DNA of 64,000 bases, taken from NCBI RefSeq assembly GCF_003951285.1, contig NZ_RXFQ01000007.1, forward strand, positions 124,001 to 188,000, in the 5' to 3' direction. The position numbers were made by a program, and so were the translations under genes. This document shows positions 52,409 to 61,436 of the stretch, piece after piece (the first letter of the stretch is position 1; each line of letters opens with the position of its first letter). The notes under the pieces were generated by a model, which searched no databases, was not told where the DNA came from, and saw only the letters and a program-made list of their open reading frames with translations. This DNA comes from Variovorax beijingensis (GTDB taxonomy: Bacteria; Pseudomonadota; Gammaproteobacteria; Burkholderiales; Burkholderiaceae_C).

Positions 52409-53395
52409 ATGATTCCGTTCTCGATCCTCGACCTTTCCCCCATCACCGAAGGCAGCGACGCCGCGCAGTCGTTCCGCAACTCGCTTTCGCTCGCGCAGCA
52501 CGGGGAGAAGCTGGGCTACCGGCGCTACTGGCTGGCCGAGCACCACGGCATGCCGGGCATCGCAAGCGCAGCCACCGCGGTGCTGCTGGCCTACGTGGGC
52601 GCCGGCACTTCGACGATCCGCATCGGCGCCGGTGGCGTGATGCTGCCCAACCATTCGCCGCTGGTGATCGCCGAGCAGTTCGGCACGCTGGAGTCGCTGT
52701 ATCCGGGGCGCATCGACCTGGGCCTGGGCCGTGCGCCCGGCTCCGACCAGCGCACGGCGCGCGCGCTGCGCCGCAACCTCGAATCCGATGCCGACCAGTT
52801 TCCGCAGGACGTGGTCGAGCTCATGGACTTCATGTCCAAGGCGCCCCAGCAGCCCGTGCGCGCGGTGCCGGGCGCGGGGCTCGAGGTGCCGGTGTGGATC
52901 CTCGGGTCGAGCACCTTCGGCGCCCAGCTGGCCGCGCACCTGGGCTTGCCCTACGCCTTTGCCTCGCACTTCGCACCGCAGCAGCTGATGCAGGCGATCC
53001 AGATCTACCGCGAGACCTTCAAGCCGTCGGCGCAACTGCAGAAGCCCCATGTGATGCTGGGCTTCAACGTGTTCGTGGCCGACACGGACGAAGAGGCCGA
53101 ATTCCGCGCCACCTCGTGGCAGCAGGCCTTCGTGAACCTGCGCAGCGGCCGGCCGGGGCGCCTGCCGCCGCCGGTCGAGGGCTATCGGCAGAAGGTCGGC
53201 CCGGCGGAGAACGCGCTGCTCGATTCGGTGCTGTCGTGCTCGGCCGTGGGCTCGCCTGCCCGCGTGCGCGAAGGCGTGCAGGCCTTCATCGAGCGCACGG
53301 GCGCCGACGAGCTGATGATCACCTCGCAGGTGTTCGACCACGCGGCGCGGCTGCGCTCCTACGAGCTGCTGGCCGGCCTGCGCAGCCAGGCCTGA
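52409..53395 (+). CDS. LLM class flavin-dependent oxidoreductase
   Basis: A 328-residue luciferase-like monooxygenase (MsnO8/YhbW subgroup), a TIM-barrel enzyme that uses reduced FMN and O2. It has [15 protein letters not shown], then [73 protein letters not shown], the classic N-terminal motif. ATG 52409 begins directly before this. Substrate unknown. It precedes mnmA by 49 bp. Confidence 0.92.
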   Translation: MIPFSILDLSPITEGSDAAQSFRNSLSLAQHGEKLGYRRYWLAEHHGMPGIASAATAVLLAYVGAGTSTIRIGAGGVMLPNHSPLVIAEQFGTLESLYPGRIDLGLGRAPGSDQRTARALRRNLESDADQFPQDVVELMDFMSKAPQQPVRAVPGAGLEVPVWILGSSTFGAQLAAHLGLPYAFASHFAPQQLMQAIQIYRETFKPSAQLQKPHVMLGFNVFVADTDEEAEFRATSWQQAFVNLRSGRPGRLPPPVEGYRQKVGPAENALLDSVLSCSAVGSPARVREGVQAFIERTGADELMITSQVFDHAARLRSYELLAGLRSQA

Positions 53396-53444
53396 TTCCC
53401 CCACGCCGGCCGCCCGGGCGCCGGGCTGGGACAATGGCGGGCTT

Positions 53445-54548
53445 ATGGCAAAGCAACGGATCGTGGTGGGACTGAGCGGCGGAGTCGATTCCGCGGTCAC
53501 GGCGCACCTGCTCAGGCAGCAGGGGCACGAGGTGGTCGGCATCTTCATGAAGAACTGGGAAGACGACGACGACAGCGAATACTGCTCGTCGAACATCGAC
53601 TTCGTGGACGCCGCCAGCGTGGCCGACGTGCTGGGCATCGAGATCGAGCACGTCAACTTCGCGGCCGACTACAAGGACCGCGTGTTCGCCGAGTTCCTGC
53701 GCGAATACAAGGCCGGCCGCACGCCCAACCCCGATGTTCTGTGCAATGCCGAGATCAAGTTCAAGGCCTTCCTCGACCATGCGATGCGCCTGGGGGCCGA
53801 GAAGATCGCCACCGGCCACTACGCGCGCGTGCGGCGGAACGAGGCCACCGGCAAGCACGAATTGCTCAAGGGGCTCGATCCCTCCAAGGACCAGAGCTAC
53901 TTTCTGCACCGGCTGAACCAGGCGCAGCTGTCGAAGACGCTGTTTCCCGTGGGCGAGCTGCACAAGACCGAGGTGCGCCGCATCGCGGAAGAGATCGGCC
54001 TGCCCAACGCGAAGAAGAAGGATTCGACCGGCATCTGCTTCATCGGCGAGCGGCCGTTCCGCGAGTTTCTCAACCGCTACATCTCGAAGGAGCCGGGCCC
54101 CATCAGGGACGACCGCGGCCGCAAGCTCGGCGAGCACCAGGGCCTGAGCTTCTACACGCTGGGCCAGCGCCAGGGGCTGGGCATCGGGGGCGTCAAGGAG
54201 AAGGGCGCGCAGCGCGGCTCGGGCGACCACTCGCCGTGGTTCGTGGCGCGCAAGGACGTCGAGAAGAACACGCTCTGGGTGGTGCAGGGCCACGACCATC
54301 CCTGGCTGCTGTCCTCGGCGCTGGCGGCCGGCGATGCGAGCTGGGTCTCGGGCGAGGCGCCCGTGCCGGGCCGCTACGGCTCGAAGGCGCGCTACCGCCA
54401 GGCCGACGCAGCCTGCGAGCTGGAAGAAGGCGGCGCCGCAGCCGGCTTCAGCCTGCGCTTCGGCGAGCCGCAATGGGCCGTCACGCCGGGGCAGTCGGCC
54501 GTGCTCTACGACGGCGAGCGCTGCCTTGGCGGCGGGGTCATCGTCTAG
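53445..54548 (+). CDS. mnmA: tRNA-specific 2-thiouridylase MnmA
   Basis: A 367-residue MnmA, which thiolates U34 in tRNA-Lys, -Glu and -Gln using ATP and sulfur relayed from IscS through Tus proteins. The PP-loop SGGVDSAV binds ATP; the two catalytic Cys are in [12 protein letters not shown] and [13 protein letters not shown]. The C-terminal beta-barrel domain (about 285-365) is complete. Length matches the family. Convergent with the Nudix gene, 6 bp apart; a Nudix hydrolase gene also sits next to mnmA in enterobacteria. Confidence 0.97.
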   Translation: MAKQRIVVGLSGGVDSAVTAHLLRQQGHEVVGIFMKNWEDDDDSEYCSSNIDFVDAASVADVLGIEIEHVNFAADYKDRVFAEFLREYKAGRTPNPDVLCNAEIKFKAFLDHAMRLGAEKIATGHYARVRRNEATGKHELLKGLDPSKDQSYFLHRLNQAQLSKTLFPVGELHKTEVRRIAEEIGLPNAKKKDSTGICFIGERPFREFLNRYISKEPGPIRDDRGRKLGEHQGLSFYTLGQRQGLGIGGVKEKGAQRGSGDHSPWFVARKDVEKNTLWVVQGHDHPWLLSSALAAGDASWVSGEAPVPGRYGSKARYRQADAACELEEGGAAAGFSLRFGEPQWAVTPGQSAVLYDGERCLGGGVIV

Positions 54549-54554
54549 GGCCTG

Positions 54555-55034
54555 TCAGCGCACCGATTCGTGGACGTGGATCAGGTCGAGCGGATACCGC
54601 TTGCCGGCCAGATGGTCCTCGACGCACTGCAGCAGCAGCGGACTGCGGTGCCGCGGCACGCAGGCGCGGATCTCGTCGGCGCTCATCCAGACCGTCCGCA
54701 CGATGCCTTTGTCGAGGGCGCGGCCCGCTTCCTGCGCGCCGAGCGTGCCGGCAAAGGCAAAGCGCAGATAGGTCACGTCTTCCTTGCTGCCTGTGCGGTG
54801 GCTCGAGCGCGCCATGTAGATGCCGACCAGCGTGGTGGGCGTGAAGGCATGGGCGGTTTCCTCGAGGGTTTCGCGGACGCAGCCTTCGATCGGCGATTCG
54901 CCCGGGTCGAGGTGTCCCGCCGGGGTGTTGAGCCTGAGCCCCTGGGCCGTGTGCTCCTCGACCAGCAGGAAGCGGCCGTCCTGCTCGATCACGGCGGCCA
55001 CGGTGACGTTGGGTTTCCAGCGCGGGGTCGTCAT
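54555..55034 (-). CDS. Nudix hydrolase (NudJ-like)
   Basis: A 159-residue Nudix hydrolase. The Nudix box reads GHLDPGESPIEGCVRETLEETA, matching G-x5-E-x7-REUxEE. The opening WKPNVTVAAVIEQDGRFLLVEEHTAQGLRLNTPAGH is like NudJ, a phosphatase on thiamine pyrophosphate-type and nucleoside diphosphate substrates. The position next to mnmA (as nudJ is next to mnmA in E. coli, although in other orientation here) favours this group. Confidence 0.88.
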   Translation of the reverse strand: MTTPRWKPNVTVAAVIEQDGRFLLVEEHTAQGLRLNTPAGHLDPGESPIEGCVRETLEETAHAFTPTTLVGIYMARSSHRTGSKEDVTYLRFAFAGTLGAQEAGRALDKGIVRTVWMSADEIRACVPRHRSPLLLQCVEDHLAGKRYPLDLIHVHESVR

Positions 55035-55052
55035 GGTCTTGGGCCCTTTGTC

Positions 55053-55487
55053 TTAATGCAGCGCGTAGCCGCTGAAGCGCCAGATGCGGTCGCGGTCGAG
55101 GTGAAAGCTCACGAGTTCGCGCAGTGTGCCATCCGGCTTGTTGCTGAAACGGGTCTCGTACTCGATGCTGACATACTGGCCGGCCGTTTCGGCATCAGGG
55201 TCGGCCACGGCCCGGCGGTTGACCGCCACCCAGGTGCGCTGCAGCGGCGCGCCCAGCGGTGAACGGCTGCTGGAAACCTTGGCGGCGAAGTCGGCGCGCG
55301 CGATGCGCTTGCGGGTGGCGGCCGTAGCGCCGTCCCAGAGCTCGCCGGTCCTGCCCTGGTCGATCATCCGGATGGCCTGCATGCCGCCCTGCACCATGGC
55401 GCTGGCTTCCACATCCTGCGCGGCGGCCGTGCCGAAGGCGCCCCAGCACAGTGCGGCGGCCAGCAGCAGCCTCGTGAGAACTTGCAT
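55053..55487 (-). CDS. DUF4019 domain exported protein
   Basis: A 144-residue exported protein with signal peptide (LTRLLLAAALCWGAFGTAAAQ, cleavage before DVEAS) and a DUF4019 domain: a helical part GRTGELWDGATAATRKRIARADFAAKVSSSRSPLGA, then a beta-rich end YVSIEYETRFSNKPDGTLRELVSFHLDRDRIWRFSGY. The function of the domain is unknown. It follows the response regulator gene by 81 bp on the same strand and precedes the Nudix gene by 18 bp. Confidence 0.8.
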   Translation of the reverse strand: MQVLTRLLLAAALCWGAFGTAAAQDVEASAMVQGGMQAIRMIDQGRTGELWDGATAATRKRIARADFAAKVSSSRSPLGAPLQRTWVAVNRRAVADPDAETAGQYVSIEYETRFSNKPDGTLRELVSFHLDRDRIWRFSGYALH

Positions 55488-55568
55488 CGACTTCGTTCCT
55501 TGTGAGGCCCACAGGAGCCCGAAGCCGTTTGGAGCCCGTATCGGGGCGGAGATTCCCGTGAGGCCCGG

Positions 55569-56282
55569 CTAGCGCACGAGGCTTTCCGGGTGCGTGCTGG
55601 CGTCGACCACTTCGAGCCGGTAGCCCAGCCCATAGATGGCCAGCAGCAGGAAGCCGCTCGAGGGCCCGAGGCCCAGCTTGGTCCGCAGGCGGGAGATGCG
55701 GGTGTCCAGCGACCGCGACAGCGCCGCCGTGCCAACGCCCCACACCGCCTCGTGCAGATGCTCGCGCGACAGCAGCCGGCCGAGGTTCTGGAACAGGAAC
55801 AGCGCGAGCGCGTATTCGCGATTCTTCAGCTCGACCGTCGCGCCATTCACCTTGAGGACGCGCGCGGGTGGGTAGAAGTGATAAGGGCCGAACACCAGTT
55901 CCGTCTCGTGTTGCGCGGGATAGGACCGGCGCAGCAGCGCATTGACGCGGGCTTCGAGCTCGGTGGTGCGAACCGGCGCGACCATGAAATCGTCGGCGCC
56001 CGCATTGAGCCCTTCGACCACGGCGGTCTCGTCGCGGGTCGTGGTCACGAAAAGAATGGGTGCGCGGCTTCGCCGCTCGTTGCGGGCGGTCTTCACGAGC
56101 TCGAGGCCGCGCATGTCCGGCGGGCTCCATTCGAGGATCAGAAGATCGAAGGTTTGCCGGCGCAGCGCCTGGAGCAAAGGGCGCCCTTCGGTGTACGAGT
56201 GACATTCGTGGCCGAGCCCCGACATCGCCTGGGCGATCAGCTGAAGCTGATCGGGCTCGTGATCAAGTACTGCAATACGCAT
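55569..56282 (-). CDS. Atypical OmpR-family response regulator (phosphoacceptor Asp replaced by Glu)
   Basis: A 237-residue response regulator with receiver (1-118) and OmpR-type winged HTH (about 135-230). At the phosphorylation site the usual D is E51 (FDLLILEWSPPDMRG), the acidic pocket reads D7-H8-E9, and the conserved Lys of the K-P motif is A102 (FMVAPVRTTELEARV). So it cannot be phosphorylated in the standard way and probably acts as a constitutively active or otherwise controlled regulator. No kinase gene is adjacent. ATG 56282 starts the receiver at the usual place. A dyad lies upstream at 56366-56395. Confidence 0.88.
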   Translation of the reverse strand: MRIAVLDHEPDQLQLIAQAMSGLGHECHSYTEGRPLLQALRRQTFDLLILEWSPPDMRGLELVKTARNERRSRAPILFVTTTRDETAVVEGLNAGADDFMVAPVRTTELEARVNALLRRSYPAQHETELVFGPYHFYPPARVLKVNGATVELKNREYALALFLFQNLGRLLSREHLHEAVWGVGTAALSRSLDTRISRLRTKLGLGPSSGFLLLAIYGLGYRLEVVDASTHPESLVR

Positions 56283-56698
56283 TGCATCCCCTTCTTCCTG
56301 CCAAATTTGCCTCTGCGGGCTTTCGAGTGAAAGAAGTGTATCTATCTGCGTCTTCGGAAAAAGCCTTCACGTAACTAATACACGAAATGAAGGTATCTTT
56401 CTAGGAGTTGATGGCAATTGCAAACAAATACGTGCTAATTGACGACAAGGGTTGCCGGACGTCGCTGCTTGGCGGCCGGGCACGCCGAAGCGTGGAAGCC
56501 CAACTGCTGGGGAAACAACCCATGTACGGGCGTGCCGGTTCCGATGTCGCCGCATCGCTACCATTTATATAGCTACACATGCAATGACTACGGTCATCAA
56601 GCGGCGAACAGGCGGTGGATTTTGGCGACAGCGCAGCCGTAATCTTGCTGTAAGCTCTGGCCGCGTTCCCGTATTGCCCTTGCCCTGAGGAGATCTCT
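56283..56698. other. 416-bp A/T-richer spacer with dyad CCTTCA-N18-TGAAGG and a possible small gene
   Basis: This spacer between the atypical response regulator gene and pntAA is poorer in G/C than its surroundings. CCTTCA at 56366-56371 and TGAAGG at 56390-56395 form a perfect dyad, inside which TTC-N2-GT-N7-AC-N2-GAA (56368-56388) is also symmetric. This is a candidate operator. A 53-codon reading frame with an AGGAG site follows at 56411. The pntAA promoter must lie between about 56580 and 56690. Confidence 0.5.
56411..56572 (+). CDS. Possible small protein, 53 residues
   Basis: ATG 56411 is preceded by TAGGAG with a 3-nt gap, one of the better ribosome sites in the region. The 53-residue product begins MAIANKYVLIDDKGCRTSLL and ends DVAASLPFI. 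It has a strongly basic middle (GGRARRSVEAQ) and no signal peptide. Its first third uses A/T-ending codons unlike the neighbours. It matches no family I know, so it may be a small unannotated gene or chance. Confidence 0.3.
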   Translation: MAIANKYVLIDDKGCRTSLLGGRARRSVEAQLLGKQPMYGRAGSDVAASLPFI

Positions 56699-57829
56699 AT
56701 GCTGATAGGCGTGCCTGCCGAGACAATGGCCGGCGAAACCCGCGTGGCCGTAACGCCCGAGACGGTGAAGAAACTGGCCGCTTCCGGGCACACCGTGCGC
56801 GTGCAGTCCGGGGCCGGCATTGCCGCCAGCGTCACCGATGCCGCCTACCAGGCCGCCGGTGCCGAAATTACCGACGCGACAGGCGCCTTCGGGGCCGACA
56901 TGGTGCTCAAGGTGCGCACGCCCACCGATGCCGAAACCGCGCTCATGAAGCCCGGCACCGTGGTCATCGGCATGCTCAACCCCTTCGATGCCGCGGGGCT
57001 GCAGCGCTTGGCCACGGCCGGGCTCACGGCCTTCGCGCTCGAAGCCGCACCGCGCACCACCCGCGCCCAGAGCATGGACGTGCTCTCGTCGCAGGCCAAC
57101 ATCGCGGGCTACAAGGCCGTGATGATCGCGGCCGACAAGTACCAGCGCTTCTTCCCGATGCTGATGACCGCCGCCGGCACGGTGAAGGCGGCGCGCGTCG
57201 TCATCCTGGGCGTGGGCGTGGCGGGCCTGCAGGCCATTGCCACCGCCAAGCGCCTGGGGGCCGTGATCGAGGCTTCCGATGTGCGCCCGAGCGTGAAGGA
57301 GCAGATCGAGTCGCTCGGCGGCAAGTTCATCGAGGTGTCCTACGACACCGACGAGGAGAAGGAAGCCGCCGTGGGCGTCGGCGGCTACGCCAGGCCCATG
57401 CCCGCGAGCTGGCTCGCGCGCCAGCAGGTCGAGGTGGCCAAGCGCGTGGCGCTGGCCGACATCGTCATCAGCACCGCGCTCATCCCCGGGCGCGCCGCGC
57501 CCACGCTCATCACCGAGGACATGGTCAAGGCCATGAAGCCGGGCTCCGTGATCGTCGACATCGCGGCCGGCAAGGGCCCCGACGGGGTGGGCGGCAACTG
57601 CCCCTTGTCGGAGGCCGACAAGACGGTGGTCAAGCACGGCGTGACCATCGTCGGCGAGACCAACCTGCCGGCGCTGGTGGCGGCCGATGCGTCGGCGCTC
57701 TATGCGCGCAACGTGCTCGACTTCCTCAAGCTCATCGTCACCAAGGAGGGCGCGCTCAAGATCGACCTCGAGGACGACATCGTCGCCGCCTGCCGCGTCG
57801 CGCAGGACGGCCAGGTCACGAAGCAATAA
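56699..57829 (+). CDS. pntAA: NAD(P) transhydrogenase subunit alpha part 1 (PntAA)
   Basis: A 376-residue soluble domain I of proton-translocating transhydrogenase, which passes hydride between NADH and NADP+. It has the AlaDh/PNT N-terminal fold (MLIGVPAETMAGETRVAVTPETVKKLAASGH) and the NAD-binding motif VVILGVGVAGLQAIATAKRLGAVIEASDVRP. ATG 56699 follows GAGGAG. In this lineage the alpha chain is split into PntAA and PntAB. First of three genes that form the membrane enzyme. Confidence 0.95.
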   Translation: MLIGVPAETMAGETRVAVTPETVKKLAASGHTVRVQSGAGIAASVTDAAYQAAGAEITDATGAFGADMVLKVRTPTDAETALMKPGTVVIGMLNPFDAAGLQRLATAGLTAFALEAAPRTTRAQSMDVLSSQANIAGYKAVMIAADKYQRFFPMLMTAAGTVKAARVVILGVGVAGLQAIATAKRLGAVIEASDVRPSVKEQIESLGGKFIEVSYDTDEEKEAAVGVGGYARPMPASWLARQQVEVAKRVALADIVISTALIPGRAAPTLITEDMVKAMKPGSVIVDIAAGKGPDGVGGNCPLSEADKTVVKHGVTIVGETNLPALVAADASALYARNVLDFLKLIVTKEGALKIDLEDDIVAACRVAQDGQVTKQ

Positions 57830-57852
57830 GCGGTCACGCGAGGAGAAAAACC

Positions 57853-58182
57853 ATGGATCCCGTTTCCCATACCGTCATCAACCTCATCATCTTCGTGCTG
57901 GCCATCTACGTGGGCTACCACGTGGTGTGGACCGTCACGCCCGCGCTGCACACGCCGCTGATGGCCGTGACCAACGCGATCTCGGCGATCGTGGTCGTGG
58001 GCGCCATGCTGGCGGCCGCGCTCACCGAAACTCCCCTGGGCAAGACCATGGGCGTGCTCGCGGTGGCGCTCGCGGCGGTGAACATCTTCGGCGGCTTCCT
58101 GGTCACGCGGCGCATGCTCGAGATGTTCAAGAAGAAAGAGAAGAAGGCCGCACCCAAGGCCGAAGCGGGAGCCTCGCAATGA
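57853..58182 (+). CDS. pntAB: NAD(P) transhydrogenase subunit alpha part 2 (PntAB)
   Basis: A 109-residue membrane protein with three or four helices, carrying the alpha-chain part of the proton channel (VSHTVINLIIFVLAIYVGYHVVW, HTPLMAVTNAISAIVVVGAMLAAAL, VALAAVNIFGGFLVTRRMLEMF). It ends in a Lys/Ala-rich tail (KKKEKKAAPKAEAGASQ). The stop overlaps the pntB start by 4 nt. Confidence 0.95.
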   Translation: MDPVSHTVINLIIFVLAIYVGYHVVWTVTPALHTPLMAVTNAISAIVVVGAMLAAALTETPLGKTMGVLAVALAAVNIFGGFLVTRRMLEMFKKKEKKAAPKAEAGASQ

Positions 58183-59606
58183 GCATGAACGTCGTCACGC
58201 TGCTGTACCTGGTTGCCAGCGTCTGCTTCATCCAGGCCCTGAAGGGCCTGAGCCACCCCACCACCTCGATCCGCGGCAACCTCTTCGGCATGGCCGGCAT
58301 GGCCATCGCGGTGGTCACCACCGGTGCGCTGATCTACAAGCTGGCCGGCGGCCAGCTCACGGGCCTGGCCTGGGTGCTGCTGGGGCTGGTGGCCGGCGGC
58401 GGCTACGGCGCCTACCGCGCCAAGACGGTCGAGATGACCAAGATGCCCGAGCTGGTGGCCTTCTTCCACAGCATGATCGGCCTGGCGGCGGTGTTCATCG
58501 CGGTCGCGGCCGTGGTCGAACCCGCGGCCATGCTCGAAGGCATCGCCAAGGGAGCGCCCATTCCCGCGGGCAACCGGCTCGAGCTGTTCCTGGGCGCGGC
58601 CATCGGCGCCATCACCTTCAGCGGCTCGGTCATCGCCTTCGGCAAGCTCTCGGGCACCTACAAGTTCCGCTTGTTCCAGGGCGCGCCGGTGCAGTTCGCG
58701 GGCCAGCACATGCTCAACCTGGTGCTCGGCCTGGCCATGATCGGCCTGGGGCTGGTGTTCATGTTCACCGAAAGCTGGCCGGCCTTCTTCGCGATGCTGG
58801 CGCTGGCCTTCGTGATGGGCGTGCTCATCATCATCCCGATCGGCGGCGCCGACATGCCGGTGGTGGTGTCGATGCTCAACAGCTACTCGGGCTGGGCGGC
58901 CGCGGGCATCGGCTTCAGCCTGAACAACGCGATGCTGATCGTGGCCGGCTCGCTGGTGGGCTCTTCGGGTGCGATCCTGAGCTACATCATGTGCAAGGCC
59001 ATGAACCGCTCGTTCTTCAACGTGATCCTGGGCGGCTTCGGCGGCGAGGCGGTCAGCGCGGCCGGCGGCGCCAAGGAGCAGCGGCCGGTCAAGAGCGGCA
59101 GCGCCGACGACGCGGCCTTCGTGCTGGGCAATGCCGAGACGGTGGTGATCGTGCCGGGCTACGGCCTGGCGGTGGCGCGCGCCCAGCATGCGGTGAAGGA
59201 ACTCGCGGAGAAGCTCACGCACAAGGGCATTACCGTGAAGTACGCGATCCACCCGGTGGCCGGGCGCATGCCGGGCCACATGAACGTGCTCCTGGCCGAG
59301 GCCGAGGTGCCCTACGACCAGGTGTTCGAGATGGAAGACATCAACGGCGAGTTCGGCCAGGCCGACGTGGCGATCATCCTGGGCGCCAACGACGTGGTGA
59401 ACCCGGCCGCGCTCACCAAGGGCAGCCCGATCTACGGCATGCCCATCCTGGAGGCCTACAAGGCCAAGACGGTGATCGTGAACAAGCGCTCCATGGCGGC
59501 GGGCTATGCCGGCCTGGACAACGAGCTGTTCTACATGGACAAGACCATGATGGTCTTTGGGGATGCGAAGAAAGTAGTGGAAGATATGGGCAAGGCCATC
59601 GAATAG
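58179..59606 (+). CDS. pntB: NAD(P) transhydrogenase subunit beta (PntB)
   Basis: A 475-residue beta subunit. The N-terminal half has about nine membrane helices (YLVASVCFIQALKGLSHPTTSIRGN onward), and the C-terminal domain III binds NADP (VVIVPGYGLAVARAQHAVKELAEKL, and IHPVAGRMPGHMNVLLAEAEVPYDQVFEMEDIN). The longer reading frame upstream is not part of it; ATG 58179 overlaps the pntAB stop. Confidence 0.96.
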   Translation: MSMNVVTLLYLVASVCFIQALKGLSHPTTSIRGNLFGMAGMAIAVVTTGALIYKLAGGQLTGLAWVLLGLVAGGGYGAYRAKTVEMTKMPELVAFFHSMIGLAAVFIAVAAVVEPAAMLEGIAKGAPIPAGNRLELFLGAAIGAITFSGSVIAFGKLSGTYKFRLFQGAPVQFAGQHMLNLVLGLAMIGLGLVFMFTESWPAFFAMLALAFVMGVLIIIPIGGADMPVVVSMLNSYSGWAAAGIGFSLNNAMLIVAGSLVGSSGAILSYIMCKAMNRSFFNVILGGFGGEAVSAAGGAKEQRPVKSGSADDAAFVLGNAETVVIVPGYGLAVARAQHAVKELAEKLTHKGITVKYAIHPVAGRMPGHMNVLLAEAEVPYDQVFEMEDINGEFGQADVAIILGANDVVNPAALTKGSPIYGMPILEAYKAKTVIVNKRSMAAGYAGLDNELFYMDKTMMVFGDAKKVVEDMGKAIE

Positions 59607-59706
59607 GCCCAAGGTCCGCACCCGCGCAGTGCGGGCCAGATCATCACCGCGGCGCACCTGTGCGCCGCTGTCGTTTCAAAACACGCGACTCCGAGGAGAC
59701 ATACCC

Positions 59707-61386
59707 ATGACCGACCGCCCCTGGCTCAGCAGCTATCCGCAAGGCGTTCCCGCCGACATCGACGCTTCGCAGTATTCCTCGCTGGTCGGGCTCATGGAGG
59801 AGAGCTTTGCCAAGTACGCCGACCGCACGGCCTACAGCTTCATGGGCAAGGACGTCAGCTATGCGGAGACCGACAAGCTCAGCAAGGCCTTCGGCGCATA
59901 CCTGCAGGGGCTGGGGCTGGCCAAGGGCGACCGCGTCGCGGTCATGATGCCCAACTGCCCGCAGTATCCGATCGCGGTCTCGGCCATCCTGCGTGCCGGC
60001 CTGATCCTGGTGAACGTGAATCCGCTGTACACGCCGCGCGAGCTCGAGCACCAGCTCAAGGACTCGGGCGCGAAGGCCATCGTCATCATGGAGAACTTCG
60101 GCACCACGCTGCAGCAGTGCATCGCGGCCACGCCCATCAAGCACATCGTGCTCGCCGCCATGGGCGACCGGCTCGGCTTCCTCAAGGGCGCGCTCGTCAA
60201 CTACGTGGTGCGCAACGTGAAGAAGCTGGTGCCGCACTACAGCCTGCCGGGCGCGGTGCGCTTCAACGATGCGCTCGACCAGGGCGCGGGCCGCACCCTG
60301 CAGCTGCCGGCCATCGGCCCTGACGACGTGGCCGTGCTGCAGTACACCGGCGGCACCACCGGCGTCTCCAAGGGCGCGGTGCTGCTGCACCGCAACGTCA
60401 TTGCGAACGTGCTGCAGTCCGAAGCCTGGAACGAACCCGCGATGGCGCAGGTGCCGGCGGGCGAGCAGCCCACGAGCGTGTGCGCGCTGCCGCTGTATCA
60501 CATCTTCGCCTTCACCGTGGGCATGATGCTGAACATGCGCACGGGCGGCAAGCTGATCCTGATTCCCAACCCGCGCGACCTCGCGGGCGTGCTCAAGGAA
60601 CTGTCCAAGCACACGATCCACAGCTTTCCCGCGGTCAACACGCTGTTCAACGGGCTGGCCAACCACCCGGACTTCAACACCGTCAACTGGAAGAACCTCA
60701 AGGTGTCGGTCGGCGGCGGCATGGCCGTGCAGGCGGCCGTCGCGAAGCTCTGGCTCGAAAAGACCGGCTGCCCGATCTGCGAGGGCTACGGCCTGTCCGA
60801 AACCTCGCCCTCGGCCACCTGCAACCCCACCGACAGCAAGGCCTACACCGGCACCATCGGACTGCCGCTGCCGAGCACCTGGCTCAAGCTGCTCGACGAC
60901 GAGGGCCGCGAAGTGCCGCCGGGCCAGCCCGGCGAGATCGCGATCAAGGGACCGCAGGTGATGGCCGGCTACTGGCAGCGCCCCGACGAGACCGCCAAGG
61001 TCATGACGCCCGACGGCTACTTCAAGAGCGGCGACATCGGCATGGTCGACGAGCGCGGCTACTTCAAGGTGGTCGACCGCAAGAAGGACATGATCCTGGT
61101 CTCGGGCTTCAACGTGTATCCCAACGAGATCGAGGACGTGGTGGCGCAGATTCCTGGCGTGCTCGAATGCGCGGCGGTCGGCGTGGCCGACGACAAGACC
61201 GGCGAGGCCGTCAAGTTGGTGATCGTCAAGAAGGACGAGTCGCTGACCGAAGCGCAGGTGCGCGAATATTGCAGAGCAAACCTTACGGGTTACAAGCAGC
61301 CGCGAATCGTGGAGTTTCGTACCGATCTCCCGAAGACGCCGGTCGGAAAGATCCTGCGGCGCGAGCTGCGCGACGCCCGGAAGTAA
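59707..61386 (+). CDS. fadD: Long-chain fatty-acid-CoA ligase (FadD)
   Basis: A 559-residue acyl-CoA synthetase, which activates fatty acids with ATP and CoA. The AMP-binding motif LQYTGGTTGVSKGAVLLHRN is at about residue 212; other core motifs are GYGLSETSPSATCNP, and YFKSGDIGMVDERGYFKVVDRKKDMILVSGFNVYPNEIE, and the C-terminal PKTPVGKILRRELR with the catalytic Lys. ATG 59707 follows GAGGAGACATACCC. The N-terminal WLSSYPQGVPADID is typical of FadD. Alone between pntB and the dipeptide ABC genes. Confidence 0.95.
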   Translation: MTDRPWLSSYPQGVPADIDASQYSSLVGLMEESFAKYADRTAYSFMGKDVSYAETDKLSKAFGAYLQGLGLAKGDRVAVMMPNCPQYPIAVSAILRAGLILVNVNPLYTPRELEHQLKDSGAKAIVIMENFGTTLQQCIAATPIKHIVLAAMGDRLGFLKGALVNYVVRNVKKLVPHYSLPGAVRFNDALDQGAGRTLQLPAIGPDDVAVLQYTGGTTGVSKGAVLLHRNVIANVLQSEAWNEPAMAQVPAGEQPTSVCALPLYHIFAFTVGMMLNMRTGGKLILIPNPRDLAGVLKELSKHTIHSFPAVNTLFNGLANHPDFNTVNWKNLKVSVGGGMAVQAAVAKLWLEKTGCPICEGYGLSETSPSATCNPTDSKAYTGTIGLPLPSTWLKLLDDEGREVPPGQPGEIAIKGPQVMAGYWQRPDETAKVMTPDGYFKSGDIGMVDERGYFKVVDRKKDMILVSGFNVYPNEIEDVVAQIPGVLECAAVGVADDKTGEAVKLVIVKKDESLTEAQVREYCRANLTGYKQPRIVEFRTDLPKTPVGKILRRELRDARK

Positions 61387-61436
61387 GGGTTCGGCCCGGG
61401 TAGGGCCGCGGCATCGATCTTGCATATTGCGGGTCG

